In this document: positions 53,779 to 63,295 of the stretch, piece by piece
Numbering within the stretch: position 1 is the stretch's first letter
Layout: each line of letters opens with the position of its first letter
From: Rufibacter hautae
GTDB lineage: Bacteria; Bacteroidota; Bacteroidia; Cytophagales; Hymenobacteraceae
Direction: 5' to 3'
Assembly (NCBI RefSeq): GCF_008271695.1
Contig: NZ_VKKY01000002.1
Location: forward strand, 1,364,001-1,428,000
DNA: 64,000 bases
The notes under the pieces: generated by a model
What the model was told of the DNA's origin: nothing
The model's database searches: none
What the model saw: the letters and a program-made list of their open reading frames with translations, nothing else
Program-made: the position numbers and the translations under genes

Positions 53779-55401
53779 ATGGCTTCTGCTAAATACATTT
53801 TCGTTACGGGAGGTGTTACTTCTTCACTAGGAAAAGGCATTATCTCTGCTTCTTTGGCTAAACTTCTGCAAGCGAGAGGCTTCTCTGTAACCATCCAAAA
53901 ATTCGATCCTTATATCAATATCGATCCGGGCACGCTGAATCCCTATGAACACGGGGAATGCTACGTGACCGAAGACGGCGCCGAGACGGACCTTGACTTG
54001 GGCCACTACGAGCGCTTCCTGAATGCCCCTACTTCCCAGGCGAACAACGTGACCACCGGCCGGATCTACCACAACGTGATCACGCAGGAGCGGAAAGGCG
54101 AGTACCTGGGCAAAACCGTGCAGGTGGTACCCCACATCACCGATGAGATCAAGCGCCGCATGCTGTCTCTGGGCCAAACCGGAGAATTTGACGTGGTCAT
54201 CACCGAGATTGGCGGTTGCGTGGGCGATATTGAGTCTTTGCCTTTTATAGAGGCGGTGCGCCAGCTGCGCTGGGATTTGCCCTCCAATGACACCGTAGTC
54301 ATCCACCTAACCCTGCTCCCCTACCTGAAAGCTGCCGGCGAACTTAAAACCAAACCTACCCAGCACTCGGTGAAAGCCTTGTCTGAGTCGGGCGTACAGC
54401 CAGACATCTTGGTTTGCCGTTCAGAACACTCCATCCCTTCAGAGATGCGCCGCAAGATTGCCTTGTTCTGCAACGTGGCGCCAAACGCCGTGATTGAGTC
54501 TCTGGACGCCGAGACCATCTATGACGTGCCGCTGCTCATGAAAAAAGAGAAACTGGATGAGCGCGTGATCAAGAAACTGAAACTCACCAGCCGCCAGGAC
54601 ATCAACCTGGACTCCTGGAAAGAGTTTTTGGGCCGCTTGAAGAACCCCACCGAGGAAGTCAGCATTGCGCTGGTAGGAAAATACGTGGAGCTTCCAGATG
54701 CCTATAAATCCATCATTGAGTCGTTCATCCACGCAGGAGCGGCCAATGAATGCAAAGTGCACCTGAAATCCATCCAGTCTGAGTTTATCACCGCCGAGAA
54801 CGTGCACATGCACCTGGAAGGCATGAACGGCGTGTTGGTGGCCCCGGGCTTTGGCGAGCGCGGCTTTGAAGGAAAACTGGAGGCCATCCGGTACGTGCGC
54901 GAGAGCAACATTCCTTTCTTCGGGATTTGCCTGGGCATGCAGTGCGCGGCTGTGGAGTTTGCCCGCAACGTGCTGGGCTTGAAAGATGCCGCATCCACGG
55001 AGATGAACCCCCATACGCCCCACCCTGTTATTGACATGATGGCGGAGCAGAAGAACGTGACCCAAAAAGGCGGCACCATGCGCTTGGGCTCTTATATCTG
55101 TGACTTGAAGAAAGGCTCCAGAGCGCACCAGGCCTACGGTAGAGGCCACATCTCAGAGCGTCACCGCCATCGGTATGAATTCAACAACCAGTACCTGCAA
55201 GCCTTTGAAGATGCCGGCATGGTTGCCTCCGGCACCAACCCAGACACGGGCCTGGTGGAGGTGATAGAATTGCAGAACCACCCCTGGTTTGTGGGCGCCC
55301 AGTTCCACCCAGAACTGAAAAGCACGGTGCTTGCCCCGCACCCACTGTTCGTGCGCTTCATCAAGGCGGCCATTTCCCAGTCTAAAAACAAAAACAAATA
55401 A
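53779..55401 (+). CDS. pyrG: CTP synthase
   Basis: 540 residues making CTP from UTP, ATP and glutamine. The N-terminal synthetase domain starts [18 protein letters not shown] and contains [18 protein letters not shown]. The C-terminal class I glutaminase has the nucleophile in FGICLGMQ and the HPE motif in [11 protein letters not shown]. The length is as usual. Start at ATG 53779; nine further in-frame residues upstream are not part of the family. Confidence 0.97.
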   Translation: MASAKYIFVTGGVTSSLGKGIISASLAKLLQARGFSVTIQKFDPYINIDPGTLNPYEHGECYVTEDGAETDLDLGHYERFLNAPTSQANNVTTGRIYHNVITQERKGEYLGKTVQVVPHITDEIKRRMLSLGQTGEFDVVITEIGGCVGDIESLPFIEAVRQLRWDLPSNDTVVIHLTLLPYLKAAGELKTKPTQHSVKALSESGVQPDILVCRSEHSIPSEMRRKIALFCNVAPNAVIESLDAETIYDVPLLMKKEKLDERVIKKLKLTSRQDINLDSWKEFLGRLKNPTEEVSIALVGKYVELPDAYKSIIESFIHAGAANECKVHLKSIQSEFITAENVHMHLEGMNGVLVAPGFGERGFEGKLEAIRYVRESNIPFFGICLGMQCAAVEFARNVLGLKDAASTEMNPHTPHPVIDMMAEQKNVTQKGGTMRLGSYICDLKKGSRAHQAYGRGHISERHRHRYEFNNQYLQAFEDAGMVASGTNPDTGLVEVIELQNHPWFVGAQFHPELKSTVLAPHPLFVRFIKAAISQSKNKNK

Positions 55402-55416
55402 CCCTTCTTATCACTT

Positions 55417-57240
55417 ATGGATAAAAATTCCGCAATAGGCATGGGCCTGATTGCCATTCTCATACTGGTTTACAGTATTTTCTTTATGAAAGGGCCGGAG
55501 GAACAACCGGCGCAAAAAGTAACAAAGTCAACCACTGCCGCAGCGGCAACCCCAACCCAGGCTCCCGTTAACGATTCCTTGGCCAACGCCCAACGGGCGG
55601 CTCAGTTAGGCGCCTTCGGGGCGGTGGCTACTGGCCAGAACCAGACCATCACGCTGGAGAACAAGGTGCTTCGCGTTTCTTTGGGCAGCCAAGGAGGTAA
55701 AGTGGAGGAAGTAGAACTGAAGAACTACAAAACCTGGGACAAAAAGCCGTTGGTGCTGTTTGACACCCAGTCAAGCCAGCAGGAATTCAGCTTCCAGACC
55801 AATGACGGAAAAACTATCCGTTTGTCTGACCTGTTTTTCCAGCCATCAGCGGTATCTAATCTGACGGTGAACGAGAAGCCGGCCAAAGCCATCACCTTCA
55901 CGGCGCAGGTAGCCCCGGGCCAGTCTATTGAGCAGGTGTACACCTTGCAGGAGGACGCGTACGAAGTTGGTTACCAGTTGAACTTCAGAGGCATGGAAGG
56001 CCTGGTGGCCCAGCAGCCGATCAATCTTACCTGGACCGACAAACTGAAACGTCTGGAGAAGGACATCAAGCAGAACCGCAGCCACTCCACCATCAACTAC
56101 TACACCGCCGACGAAAGCTTTGACAACCTGTCTGCCAGCGCTACAGAGACCGAGACGGAAAAATTGGAGGAGCCGGTGAAATGGGTGGCCAACAAGCAGA
56201 ACTTCTTCACCGCCGCCATCATCGCGCAGAACAACTTCGCCAATGCCGAAGTAACGGTGGAACCGAACGATGCAGACACTACACAAGTAAAGACCCTGCG
56301 CTCCAAACTGACCATTCCGGTGGCCGATGCGTTGACCGGTAAAGCCAACTTCACCTACTTCTTCGGCCCGAATGACTATGATGTCCTGAAGAACGTAACC
56401 GATGGCTTTGACCGTAACCTGGAACTAGGCTGGGGCATCTTCTCCTACGTGAACAAGTACCTGATCATACCGGCGTTTGACTTCCTGGAGGATTTCGTGC
56501 CATCTTACGGCATCATCATCATTTTGCTGGTACTGTACATCAAATTGCTTTTAAGCCCGCTGACGTACAAGTCTTATATCTCCATGGCCAAGATGAAGGT
56601 GTTGAAGCCAGAGATTGACGCCATCAAGGAGAAGAACGATGGAGACATGCAGAAGACACAGGCTGAGACCATGTCATTGTACTCCAAGATGGGCGTGAAC
56701 CCGATGAGCGGCTGTATTCCTATGCTGCTGCAGATGCCTATCCTGTTCGCGATGTTCAACTTCTTCCCGAACTCCATTGAGTTACGCCAGGAGCCGTTCT
56801 TGTGGGCCCATGACCTGAGCACCTACGATGTGTTTGCCATGCTACCGTTCACCATCCCGTTCTATGGAAACCACGTGAGTATGTTCACGCTTTTAATGAC
56901 GGCCTCCACCATCTTGTACACGTGGTCTAACAACCAGGTGAGCACCGTGCAGGGCCCAATGAAGTTCTACTCCTACCTCATGCCGGTGATCTTCATGTTC
57001 GTGTTGAACAGCTTCCCGGCCGGTCTGAGCTTCTATTACTTCGTGTCAAACATCGTTACTTTCGGGCAGCAGGCCCTGATCAGACGCTTCGTAGACGATG
57101 CCAAGATCCGGAAGAACCTGGAGGAGTACCAGGAGAAAAACAAAGGCAAGGAGCCGAAAGGAGGCTTCCAGAAACGCCTTCAGGACGCCATGAAAGTAGC
57201 CGCTGAACAAGAAGCAAAACGCAAAAAAGGCACCAAATAA
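55417..57240 (+). CDS. yidC: Membrane protein insertase YidC
   Basis: 607 residues. N-terminal membrane anchor (NSAIGMGLIAILILVYSIFF) followed by the large periplasmic beta-sandwich domain of Gram-negative YidC (about 60-350). The five-helix insertase core follows (FVPSYGIIIILLVLYIK, KMGVNPMSGCIPMLLQMP, FNFFPNSIELRQ), with a basic C-terminal tail (KKGTK) for ribosome contact. It inserts and folds inner-membrane proteins with or without SecYEG. 15 bp after pyrG, so probably co-transcribed. Confidence 0.96.
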   Translation: MDKNSAIGMGLIAILILVYSIFFMKGPEEQPAQKVTKSTTAAAATPTQAPVNDSLANAQRAAQLGAFGAVATGQNQTITLENKVLRVSLGSQGGKVEEVELKNYKTWDKKPLVLFDTQSSQQEFSFQTNDGKTIRLSDLFFQPSAVSNLTVNEKPAKAITFTAQVAPGQSIEQVYTLQEDAYEVGYQLNFRGMEGLVAQQPINLTWTDKLKRLEKDIKQNRSHSTINYYTADESFDNLSASATETETEKLEEPVKWVANKQNFFTAAIIAQNNFANAEVTVEPNDADTTQVKTLRSKLTIPVADALTGKANFTYFFGPNDYDVLKNVTDGFDRNLELGWGIFSYVNKYLIIPAFDFLEDFVPSYGIIIILLVLYIKLLLSPLTYKSYISMAKMKVLKPEIDAIKEKNDGDMQKTQAETMSLYSKMGVNPMSGCIPMLLQMPILFAMFNFFPNSIELRQEPFLWAHDLSTYDVFAMLPFTIPFYGNHVSMFTLLMTASTILYTWSNNQVSTVQGPMKFYSYLMPVIFMFVLNSFPAGLSFYYFVSNIVTFGQQALIRRFVDDAKIRKNLEEYQEKNKGKEPKGGFQKRLQDAMKVAAEQEAKRKKGTK

Positions 57241-57261
57241 GCATTACAACATCAATGAGAA

Positions 57262-57290
57262 AAGGCCCGGTTTTCACCGGGCTTTTTTGT
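57262..57290 (+). terminator. Terminator after yidC
   Basis: AAGGCCCGG pairs with CCGGGCTTTT around TTTTCA, followed by a T-run. Confidence 0.85.
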
Positions 57291-57368
57291 TTTCAAACAC
57301 AACAACAGCAACTTATATAATACTGTTTTTAAGCTACATATCACAATTCAACAACAAAATACCTTTAA

Positions 57369-57610
57369 TTAAAGTGCTCCCATTTTTTGCCGTTTACATA
57401 CTTTAGAAATGAAGTTAAATCTTCTACTTGGAGATGCCATTGCCTGCAACACCTCGTTCATCTCAAAGCTTACTAAGGCTTTTGTAAGGAGGAGTACCGC
57501 ATCTTCAAGCTCCTCTTCTGGTTTGCCCCAGTAAAAGATTCTCCTTCCCTCATGTCATCAATTGCACACCTAAGAAGGGGCAAATAACTGGGCTAAGCGG
57601 CATCCCCTAT
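57369..57610 (-). pseudogene. Remnant of a small hypothetical gene
   Basis: A frame with one slip (near 57550) reads GDAA, TAG, PSYLPLLRCAIDDMREG, then IFYWGKPEEELEDAVLLL, VSFEMNEVLQAMASPSRRF and a basic end CKRQKMGAL. The coding character is clear, but there is no start, one stop and one frameshift. No family recognised. Confidence 0.5.
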
Positions 57611-58029
57611 ACAAGGTAGATTGCTCTTCTATTTTGAGCTTAGTTTGGCTAAAACAGGCTCAAAATAGCTCAAACAGCATAATTATTAATAGAACCGGAT
57701 CTAAGCCTCACAAGGGAACACCAACCTCAATAGGCCTTTCCTCCAGTCGTTTTTTGCCACATTAGCATAGCTGGTGCAACAATTCCACCGGCAGCCACTT
57801 CTCTCCGGCAGGAGCCATGAACCGCCGTGGAACATGTGGAAGTCCTAAGCAAGCAACCTCAAGAAACAGTCTATGTAGGCTTGTTTGGTTTGCCACCTAA
57901 GAAGATATAGATCAGGCAACTAACATGATTTGATTCAACCTGTGTACCAAGCCGGAATTCACCTGAAAATGGGGATAAATAACTGCAAAGTGTTAATAAG
58001 TCGGGGTTAGAAGTCTCTCCATTTTACCT
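57611..58029. other. Intergenic region with palindrome and no supported gene
   Basis: Contains the palindrome at 57631-57666. The remaining 360 bp has no continuous frame and no recognised RNA. Confidence 0.4.
57631..57666. repeat. Dispersed intergenic palindrome, copy 6
   Basis: ATTTTGAGC... pairs with ...GGCTCAAAAT around TTAGTTTGGCTAAAACA. Confidence 0.65.
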
Positions 58030-58037
58030 TATCTTTG
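58030..58037 (+). promoter_or_regulatory. -7 promoter element upstream of the UPF0173-like gene
   Basis: TATCTTTG, an exact TAnnTTTG box, 53 bases upstream of the ATG. The -33 element is weak. Confidence 0.5.
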
Positions 58038-58090
58038 TAAAAGCGTATGCTTGATCTTGTAGTTAATCGTCTACCTTGCCTTTTACACAG

Positions 58091-58771
58091 ATGAAAATCA
58101 CTTATTACGGACAGTCCTGCTTTCTCTTTGACATGGGTGGTACCAAGGTTCTTTTTGACCCTTTCATCACCCCCAACCCTTTGGCGTCAGAGATTGATAT
58201 AGATTCCATAGAATGCGATTACATCCTGCTCTCCCACGGGCACACAGACCACGTGGCAGACGCTGAGTACCTGCTCAACAAAACGGGCGCTACCCTGGTA
58301 GCCACATTTGAGATTGTGAGCTGGTATCAGAAAAAGGGCATTGAGAACGTTCACCCTATGAACACCGGCGGCAAGGTGCATCTGCCCTTCGGGACGGTGA
58401 AGATGGTGAACGCCATCCACTCCAGTTCCTTGCCAGATGGTTCCTACGCCGGGTCGGCGGCAGGCTTTGTGGTGGAAAGCGCAGAGAAGTCCTTCTACTT
58501 CGCCGGTGACACAGCCCTGCACATGGATATGAAACTCATCGGGGACCGCTACCATCTGAACTTCGCGCTGATGCCCATTGGTGACAACTTCACCATGGAC
58601 GTGGAAGATGCGTTGGTGGCCGCCAACTACGTGAATGTGAAAAAAATCATCGGGATGCATTATGACACCTTCCCGTACATAGAAATTGATCATATGGAGG
58701 CCCTGGAACTTGCCCGGCGCCAGCAGAAGGAGTTGATTTTGATGGAGATTGGTCAAACTTTAGAACTGTAA
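58091..58771 (+). CDS. Metal-dependent hydrolase, UPF0173/UlaG-like
   Basis: 226 residues of metallo-beta-lactamase fold. It starts MKITYYGQSCFLFDMGGTK, with the zinc motif LLSHGHTDHVADAEYL, AGDTALHMDMKLIGD and GMHYDTFPYIE. UPF0173 proteins are widespread cytoplasmic hydrolases with unclear substrate. Start at ATG 58091, where the family N-terminus begins. Likely the first gene of the parAB cluster (8 bp before parA). Confidence 0.88.
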   Translation: MKITYYGQSCFLFDMGGTKVLFDPFITPNPLASEIDIDSIECDYILLSHGHTDHVADAEYLLNKTGATLVATFEIVSWYQKKGIENVHPMNTGGKVHLPFGTVKMVNAIHSSSLPDGSYAGSAAGFVVESAEKSFYFAGDTALHMDMKLIGDRYHLNFALMPIGDNFTMDVEDALVAANYVNVKKIIGMHYDTFPYIEIDHMEALELARRQQKELILMEIGQTLEL

Positions 58772-58779
58772 CCTGAAGA

Positions 58780-59559
58780 ATGGGAAAGATAATTGCCGTT
58801 GCCAACCAGAAAGGCGGAGTAGGGAAAACCACTTCGGCCATTAACCTGGCAGCCAGCTTAGCCGCATTAGAGTACAAAACCCTGCTGGTAGATGCTGATC
58901 CGCAGGCCAATGCCACCTCTGGCATCGGGTTTGACCCGAAAGACATTGAGAACAGCATCTATGAGTGCATGGTGGACGGCGTGAAAACCGAAGACATCAT
59001 CCTGACCTCTCCTATTGATTTTCTAGACCTTATCCCTTCCCACATTGACTTGGTAGGTGCTGAGGTAGAGATGATTAACCTCCCTAACCGCGAGGAGAAG
59101 ATGAAGCAGGTGCTGGTGCCGTTGAAGGAGAAGTATGATTTCATCATCATTGACTGCTCCCCTTCACTGGGTCTTATCACCGTAAACTCTTTAACTGCCG
59201 CTGACTCGGTGATCATCCCGGTGCAGTGCGAGTACTTCGCGTTGGAGGGTTTGGGCAAGCTCCTGAATACCATCAAAATCATCCAGTCTAGGCTGAATCC
59301 TGATTTGGAGATTGAAGGCCTGCTGCTGACCATGTACGATGTGCGTCTGCGCCTGTCAAACCAGGTGGTGGAGGAAGTGAAAATGCACTTCCAGCAGATG
59401 GTGTTTGACACCATCATTCCTAGAAACGTGAAGTTGAGTGAATCTCCTAGCTTTGGAGTACCGGCCATTCTCCACGATGCCGAAAGTAAGGGAGCTATTA
59501 GCTACCTGAACCTGGCGCGTGAAATTGTGGAGAAGAACGGTGTGGCAGTTGCCCAATAG
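58780..59559 (+). CDS. parA: ParA/Soj chromosome-partition ATPase
   Basis: 259 residues. The deviant Walker A motif [18 protein letters not shown] is close to the N-terminus, Walker A' is in [12 protein letters not shown], and Walker B is [15 protein letters not shown]. It uses ATP-dependent DNA binding to segregate the origin region together with ParB. It precedes parB by 23 bp. Confidence 0.95.
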   Translation: MGKIIAVANQKGGVGKTTSAINLAASLAALEYKTLLVDADPQANATSGIGFDPKDIENSIYECMVDGVKTEDIILTSPIDFLDLIPSHIDLVGAEVEMINLPNREEKMKQVLVPLKEKYDFIIIDCSPSLGLITVNSLTAADSVIIPVQCEYFALEGLGKLLNTIKIIQSRLNPDLEIEGLLLTMYDVRLRLSNQVVEEVKMHFQQMVFDTIIPRNVKLSESPSFGVPAILHDAESKGAISYLNLAREIVEKNGVAVAQ

Positions 59560-59582
59560 TACCTTTAGAATAGAAAAAGTAC

Positions 59583-60509
59583 ATGTCTGATAATTCAGCT
59601 AAGAAAAAAGCCGGGGGCCTTGGAAGAGGCCTCAATGCCCTTATCACAGGGCAATATGATCGTAAAGCACCAGAACAAACAGAAACCACATCATCCACCC
59701 TTAGCGCTGTCAACACCATCGCAGATATTAGCTTAAACCAGATTGAGACCAACCCCTTCCAGCCGCGTACCCACTTTGACCAAGTGGCCCTGGAAGAATT
59801 GGCTGAGTCTATCCGCATCCAAGGCATTATCCAGCCCATCACGGTACGTCAGCTTAGCGCCGAGGCGTACCAGCTGATTTCCGGAGAGCGCCGTTACCAA
59901 GCCGCCAAGATGGCTGGGCTGGAGACCATCCCGGCGTACATCCGCAAAGCCGATGACCAGCAGATGCTGGAGATGGCCCTCATTGAGAACATCCAGCGAG
60001 AAAACCTCAACGCGATTGAGATTGCCTTGAGCTACCAGCGCCTGCTTTCTGAGTGTAGCCTGAAACAAGAGGAACTAGGCGAGCGCGTGGGCAAGAAACG
60101 CACCACCGTCACCAATTACCTGCGTCTGCTTAAATTACCGCCAGACATCCAGATTGGGATACGGGACAACCTTATCTCCATGGGCCATGCCCGGGCGGTC
60201 ATCAACATCGATGATGTGGACAAGCAATTGGAGGTGTACCGAAAGATTGTGAATGAAGAACTGTCGGTGCGGAAAGTGGAGGAACTGGTGCGCAACATTA
60301 ACCTGGCGAACAAAAAACCAGACCCACAGACCAAACTGGATCTTCATCCGTTAGAAAACGAAGTGAAACGCGTAGAGTCAAGGTTGTCTTCTTACTTTGG
60401 CACCCGCATTCACGTGAAAGCCTCTCCAGAGGGCAAAGGGGAAATCAAGATCCCGTTTGTGTCTGTAGATGAGCTGAACCGTATTCTGGAAATCTTAAAC
60501 TACGCTTAA
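59583..60509 (+). CDS. parB: ParB chromosome-partition protein (CTPase)
   Basis: 308 residues. The N-terminal GLGRGLNALI signature is followed by NPFQPRTHFDQVALEELAES and the CTP-binding motif ISGERRYQAAKMAG. A helix-turn-helix (LGERVGKKRTTVTNYLRLLK) and a C-terminal dimer domain complete it. It binds parS sites; no parS was found in this window by eye. Ends one base before the next start. Confidence 0.95.
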   Translation: MSDNSAKKKAGGLGRGLNALITGQYDRKAPEQTETTSSTLSAVNTIADISLNQIETNPFQPRTHFDQVALEELAESIRIQGIIQPITVRQLSAEAYQLISGERRYQAAKMAGLETIPAYIRKADDQQMLEMALIENIQRENLNAIEIALSYQRLLSECSLKQEELGERVGKKRTTVTNYLRLLKLPPDIQIGIRDNLISMGHARAVINIDDVDKQLEVYRKIVNEELSVRKVEELVRNINLANKKPDPQTKLDLHPLENEVKRVESRLSSYFGTRIHVKASPEGKGEIKIPFVSVDELNRILEILNYA

Positions 60510-60510
60510 C

Positions 60511-61164
60511 ATGCGGCAGCTCGCGGCCCTGTTCCTTTTTTTGGGTATTTCTTTAGGTAGTAGCCTCACCAGCACCGCGCAGGTCGTGACCACCGGGGCA
60601 GACTCCGCTAGGGTGGCTACTCCGGCCGCGGTAGAGGTGTCAGATACCACCCGGAAATGGAAGCCCCTGAGCCAATGGAGCCGCCCTGCCAAAGCAGCCT
60701 TCTATTCTGCCGTTCTGCCCGGCCTGGGGCAGGCCTACAACAAAAGCTACTGGAAAATACCTTTGGTGTATGTGGCTGGTGGGGTCCTAGGGTTCTTTAT
60801 CTATGATAACAACCGCAAGTACCAGGATTTCGCGAAAGCACTGCGCATCAGGTTGGACGGTGACTCCACCACGGTAGATGCTTATGCCACCACAGAGGGT
60901 GTGTATTCGGCTGATCTGGCCAACAACCAAGGGACCCTTAACCTGCGTCGCTCCCGTGATTTCTTCCGGAAGTACCGGGACCTTGACATCATCTTAGGAG
61001 TGGTGGCCTGGGGCCTGAACATTATGGAAGCGCACGTGGATGCCCACCTCAAAGCCTTTGACGTGAGCGACGAACTTTCCCTGCAACTAAAACCCAATCT
61101 TCAGCACATGGGCGGCACCACCTCCTACTCGGCAGGTCTCACCCTCCAACTGAACCTCAAATAA
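60511..61164 (+). CDS. DUF5683 exported membrane protein
   Basis: 217 residues with a signal peptide (LAALFLFLGISLGSSLTS). The DUF5683 core PAKAAFYSAVLPGLGQAYNK, then a hydrophobic segment (VYVAGGVLGFFIYD) and a C-terminal amphipathic beta region. The domain is conserved next to parAB in Bacteroidota; function unknown. Confidence 0.88.
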   Translation: MRQLAALFLFLGISLGSSLTSTAQVVTTGADSARVATPAAVEVSDTTRKWKPLSQWSRPAKAAFYSAVLPGLGQAYNKSYWKIPLVYVAGGVLGFFIYDNNRKYQDFAKALRIRLDGDSTTVDAYATTEGVYSADLANNQGTLNLRRSRDFFRKYRDLDIILGVVAWGLNIMEAHVDAHLKAFDVSDELSLQLKPNLQHMGGTTSYSAGLTLQLNLK

Positions 61165-61168
61165 AACT

Positions 61169-61888
61169 ATGCGCATATTACTTATTGGCTACGGCAAAAT
61201 GGGCCAAACTATTGAGCGCCTGGCTTTGGCCAAAGGACATGAAATAGTGGGGGCCCTGACCGTTCATGACGCCGATAAACTTTCTGGCTATACCGCAGAC
61301 CAAGTGGACGTGGCCATTGAATTCACCAGCCCAGACGCAGCTTTGGGCAACATCCTCACCTGCTTCGAAAAAAAGATTCCGGTGGTAGTAGGCACTACGG
61401 GTTGGTTGCAGCACTTGCCCCAGGTGAAAGAAAAATGCCAGGAACTGCAAGGTAGCCTCTTCTATGCCTCCAACTTCAGCGTGGGCGTGAACCTCTTCTT
61501 CCACTTCAATGAGTACGTGGCCCAAAAGATGCAGCAGTACCCAGAGTACCATGTGCAGGTAAAGGAGATTCACCACGTGCACAAACTGGACAAACCCAGC
61601 GGTACTGCCCTCTCTATTGCCGATGGTATCCTGAAGCACTTCCCAGAGAAACAAGGTTGGATCAATGACGTGTCCCAGGAATCAACGCTATTAGGTGTGG
61701 TTTCTGAGCGTGAGGGCGAAGTTGTGGGAACGCACATTGTGCAATACACCTCAGAAAACGATACCTTTGAGTTACACCACATTGCCCACAGCAGAGAAGG
61801 ATTTGCCTCCGGCGCTCTTTTGGCCGCTGAGTGGTTACCAAGTCAACAGCCTGGTATTTACGGCATGACTGATCTGCTACAACTCTAA
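61169..61888 (+). CDS. dapB: 4-hydroxy-tetrahydrodipicolinate reductase
   Basis: 239 residues. NAD(P)-binding start MRILLIGYGKMGQTIERLA, GTTGWLQHLP, and the catalytic/substrate motif EIHHVHKLDKPSGTALSIA. It makes tetrahydrodipicolinate for diaminopimelate and lysine synthesis. The length is typical of the shorter Bacteroidota DapB. Confidence 0.94.
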   Translation: MRILLIGYGKMGQTIERLALAKGHEIVGALTVHDADKLSGYTADQVDVAIEFTSPDAALGNILTCFEKKIPVVVGTTGWLQHLPQVKEKCQELQGSLFYASNFSVGVNLFFHFNEYVAQKMQQYPEYHVQVKEIHHVHKLDKPSGTALSIADGILKHFPEKQGWINDVSQESTLLGVVSEREGEVVGTHIVQYTSENDTFELHHIAHSREGFASGALLAAEWLPSQQPGIYGMTDLLQL

Positions 61889-61898
61889 CCTTGATTAC

Positions 61899-63005
61899 AT
61901 GAGTATCCGATTCTGGACCAAGAAAGAAACCAAGCCTAAACAGAAGAAGGGCTTTTTTAGAGAATGGGGAGACGCCATTCTTTTTGCCGTTGTAGCGGCC
62001 ACCTTAATCCGGTGGGCTACTTTTGAGGCCTATACCATTCCAACACCCTCCATGGAGAAGTCTTTGCTGGTGGGGGATTATCTCTTTGTGAGCAAACTGC
62101 ACTACGGACCGCGCACGCCTATCACGCCGTTGCAGGTGCCGTTGACGCACCAAACCATTTGGGGCACCAACATTCCCTCCTATTCAGACGCCATTCAACT
62201 GAAGTCTTACCGGCTGCCGGGTTTTTCCACCGTGAAGAACAACGATGTGGTGGTGTTCAACTGGCCTGCCGATGTGGCCCATCCCACTGATCTCCGGATG
62301 AACTACATCAAACGCTGCATCGGTATTGCCGGCGATAAGATTCAGATGAAGGACATGCAGGTGTACATCAATGACAAGTTGGTGCCTGAGCCGGATAGAG
62401 TACAGTATGCCTATGGTTTGCTTACCTCTACCCCCGTCAACGAGAAGTTCTTTAAGGAGAACGACATCACCGATGTGCAGGAAGCCTTTGGCGGTGTGGG
62501 CTACGTGGTACACACTACCCCGGCCACAGCGGCTAAGCTTAAAGGTTTTGATTTCATCAAGGAAGTGGTGCTGTACAAAGACAGCATAGGCTCTGTACGG
62601 GCAGATGTTTTCCCGTTCAAGCCGTCTATGTACCCCTACAACAAAGACAACTTCGGTCCTTTCATCATCCCTAAAAAAGGCATGACCGTGGACATCAACC
62701 CGCAGACCATTCCTTTTTATGAAATGGCGATCCGGAAGTACGAAGGCTTCGGCAAGGATGAAGTGACCGTTTCAGATGACAAAATCCTCATCAAAGGTCA
62801 GGAAATTAAGCAATACACCTTCCAGCAGAACTACTACTGGATGATGGGCGACAACCGCCACAACTCAGAAGACTCCCGCTACTGGGGATTCGTACCCGAG
62901 GACCACGTAGTAGGAAAGGCAGTGTTGATCTGGATGTCCGCTGATCCTACTGAGACCTTGTTCAACAAAATCCGCTGGAGCCGCATCTTCAAGGGCATTG
63001 AATAA
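61899..63005 (+). CDS. lepB: Signal peptidase I
   Basis: 368 residues. N-terminal membrane segment (GDAILFAVVAATLIRWATF), catalytic Ser in IPTPSMEKSLLVGD and Lys in MNYIKRCIGIAGDKI. An additional insert of about 100 residues makes it longer than the E. coli type, as in other Bacteroidota. The C-terminal MMGDNRHNSEDSRYWGFVP is diagnostic. It cleaves Sec and Tat signal peptides such as those seen in this window. Confidence 0.95.
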   Translation: MSIRFWTKKETKPKQKKGFFREWGDAILFAVVAATLIRWATFEAYTIPTPSMEKSLLVGDYLFVSKLHYGPRTPITPLQVPLTHQTIWGTNIPSYSDAIQLKSYRLPGFSTVKNNDVVVFNWPADVAHPTDLRMNYIKRCIGIAGDKIQMKDMQVYINDKLVPEPDRVQYAYGLLTSTPVNEKFFKENDITDVQEAFGGVGYVVHTTPATAAKLKGFDFIKEVVLYKDSIGSVRADVFPFKPSMYPYNKDNFGPFIIPKKGMTVDINPQTIPFYEMAIRKYEGFGKDEVTVSDDKILIKGQEIKQYTFQQNYYWMMGDNRHNSEDSRYWGFVPEDHVVGKAVLIWMSADPTETLFNKIRWSRIFKGIE

Positions 63006-63051
63006 CAAATTTTACAGGAAAGTTCTTTAGCTGGATCATTCTTAAATCAAT

Positions 63052-63104
63052 AAACCCCTTTCGAATCGTTCACCTTAGGTGGTCATTTCGGGAGGGGTTT
63101 TTCC
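63052..63104 (+). terminator. Terminator after lepB
   Basis: AAACCCC and GGGGTTTTT arms with an inner TTTCGAA/TTTCGGG-like stem, followed by a T-run. Confidence 0.7.
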
Positions 63105-63295
63105 TTTTCTATACTTTCAAAACGCATTGACTGCCTTCCTCCTCTGCTCGGTTAATGAGGAGAATTACTCCGCCCTAAAACTCGTTTAGAGGCCATTTTT
63201 AGTAAAATAAGCAGATTACAATAAAAGGTTCAACAGCAAACATGTAGATTGTCCTGGAAAACAGAACCGCATAGAACAGTTTAAATCCCTCTGCT

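Noticed and set aside
57700-58029. Transposase remnant upstream of the UPF0173-like gene
   Set aside because: Several short frames but no recognisable transposase motif or terminal repeats.
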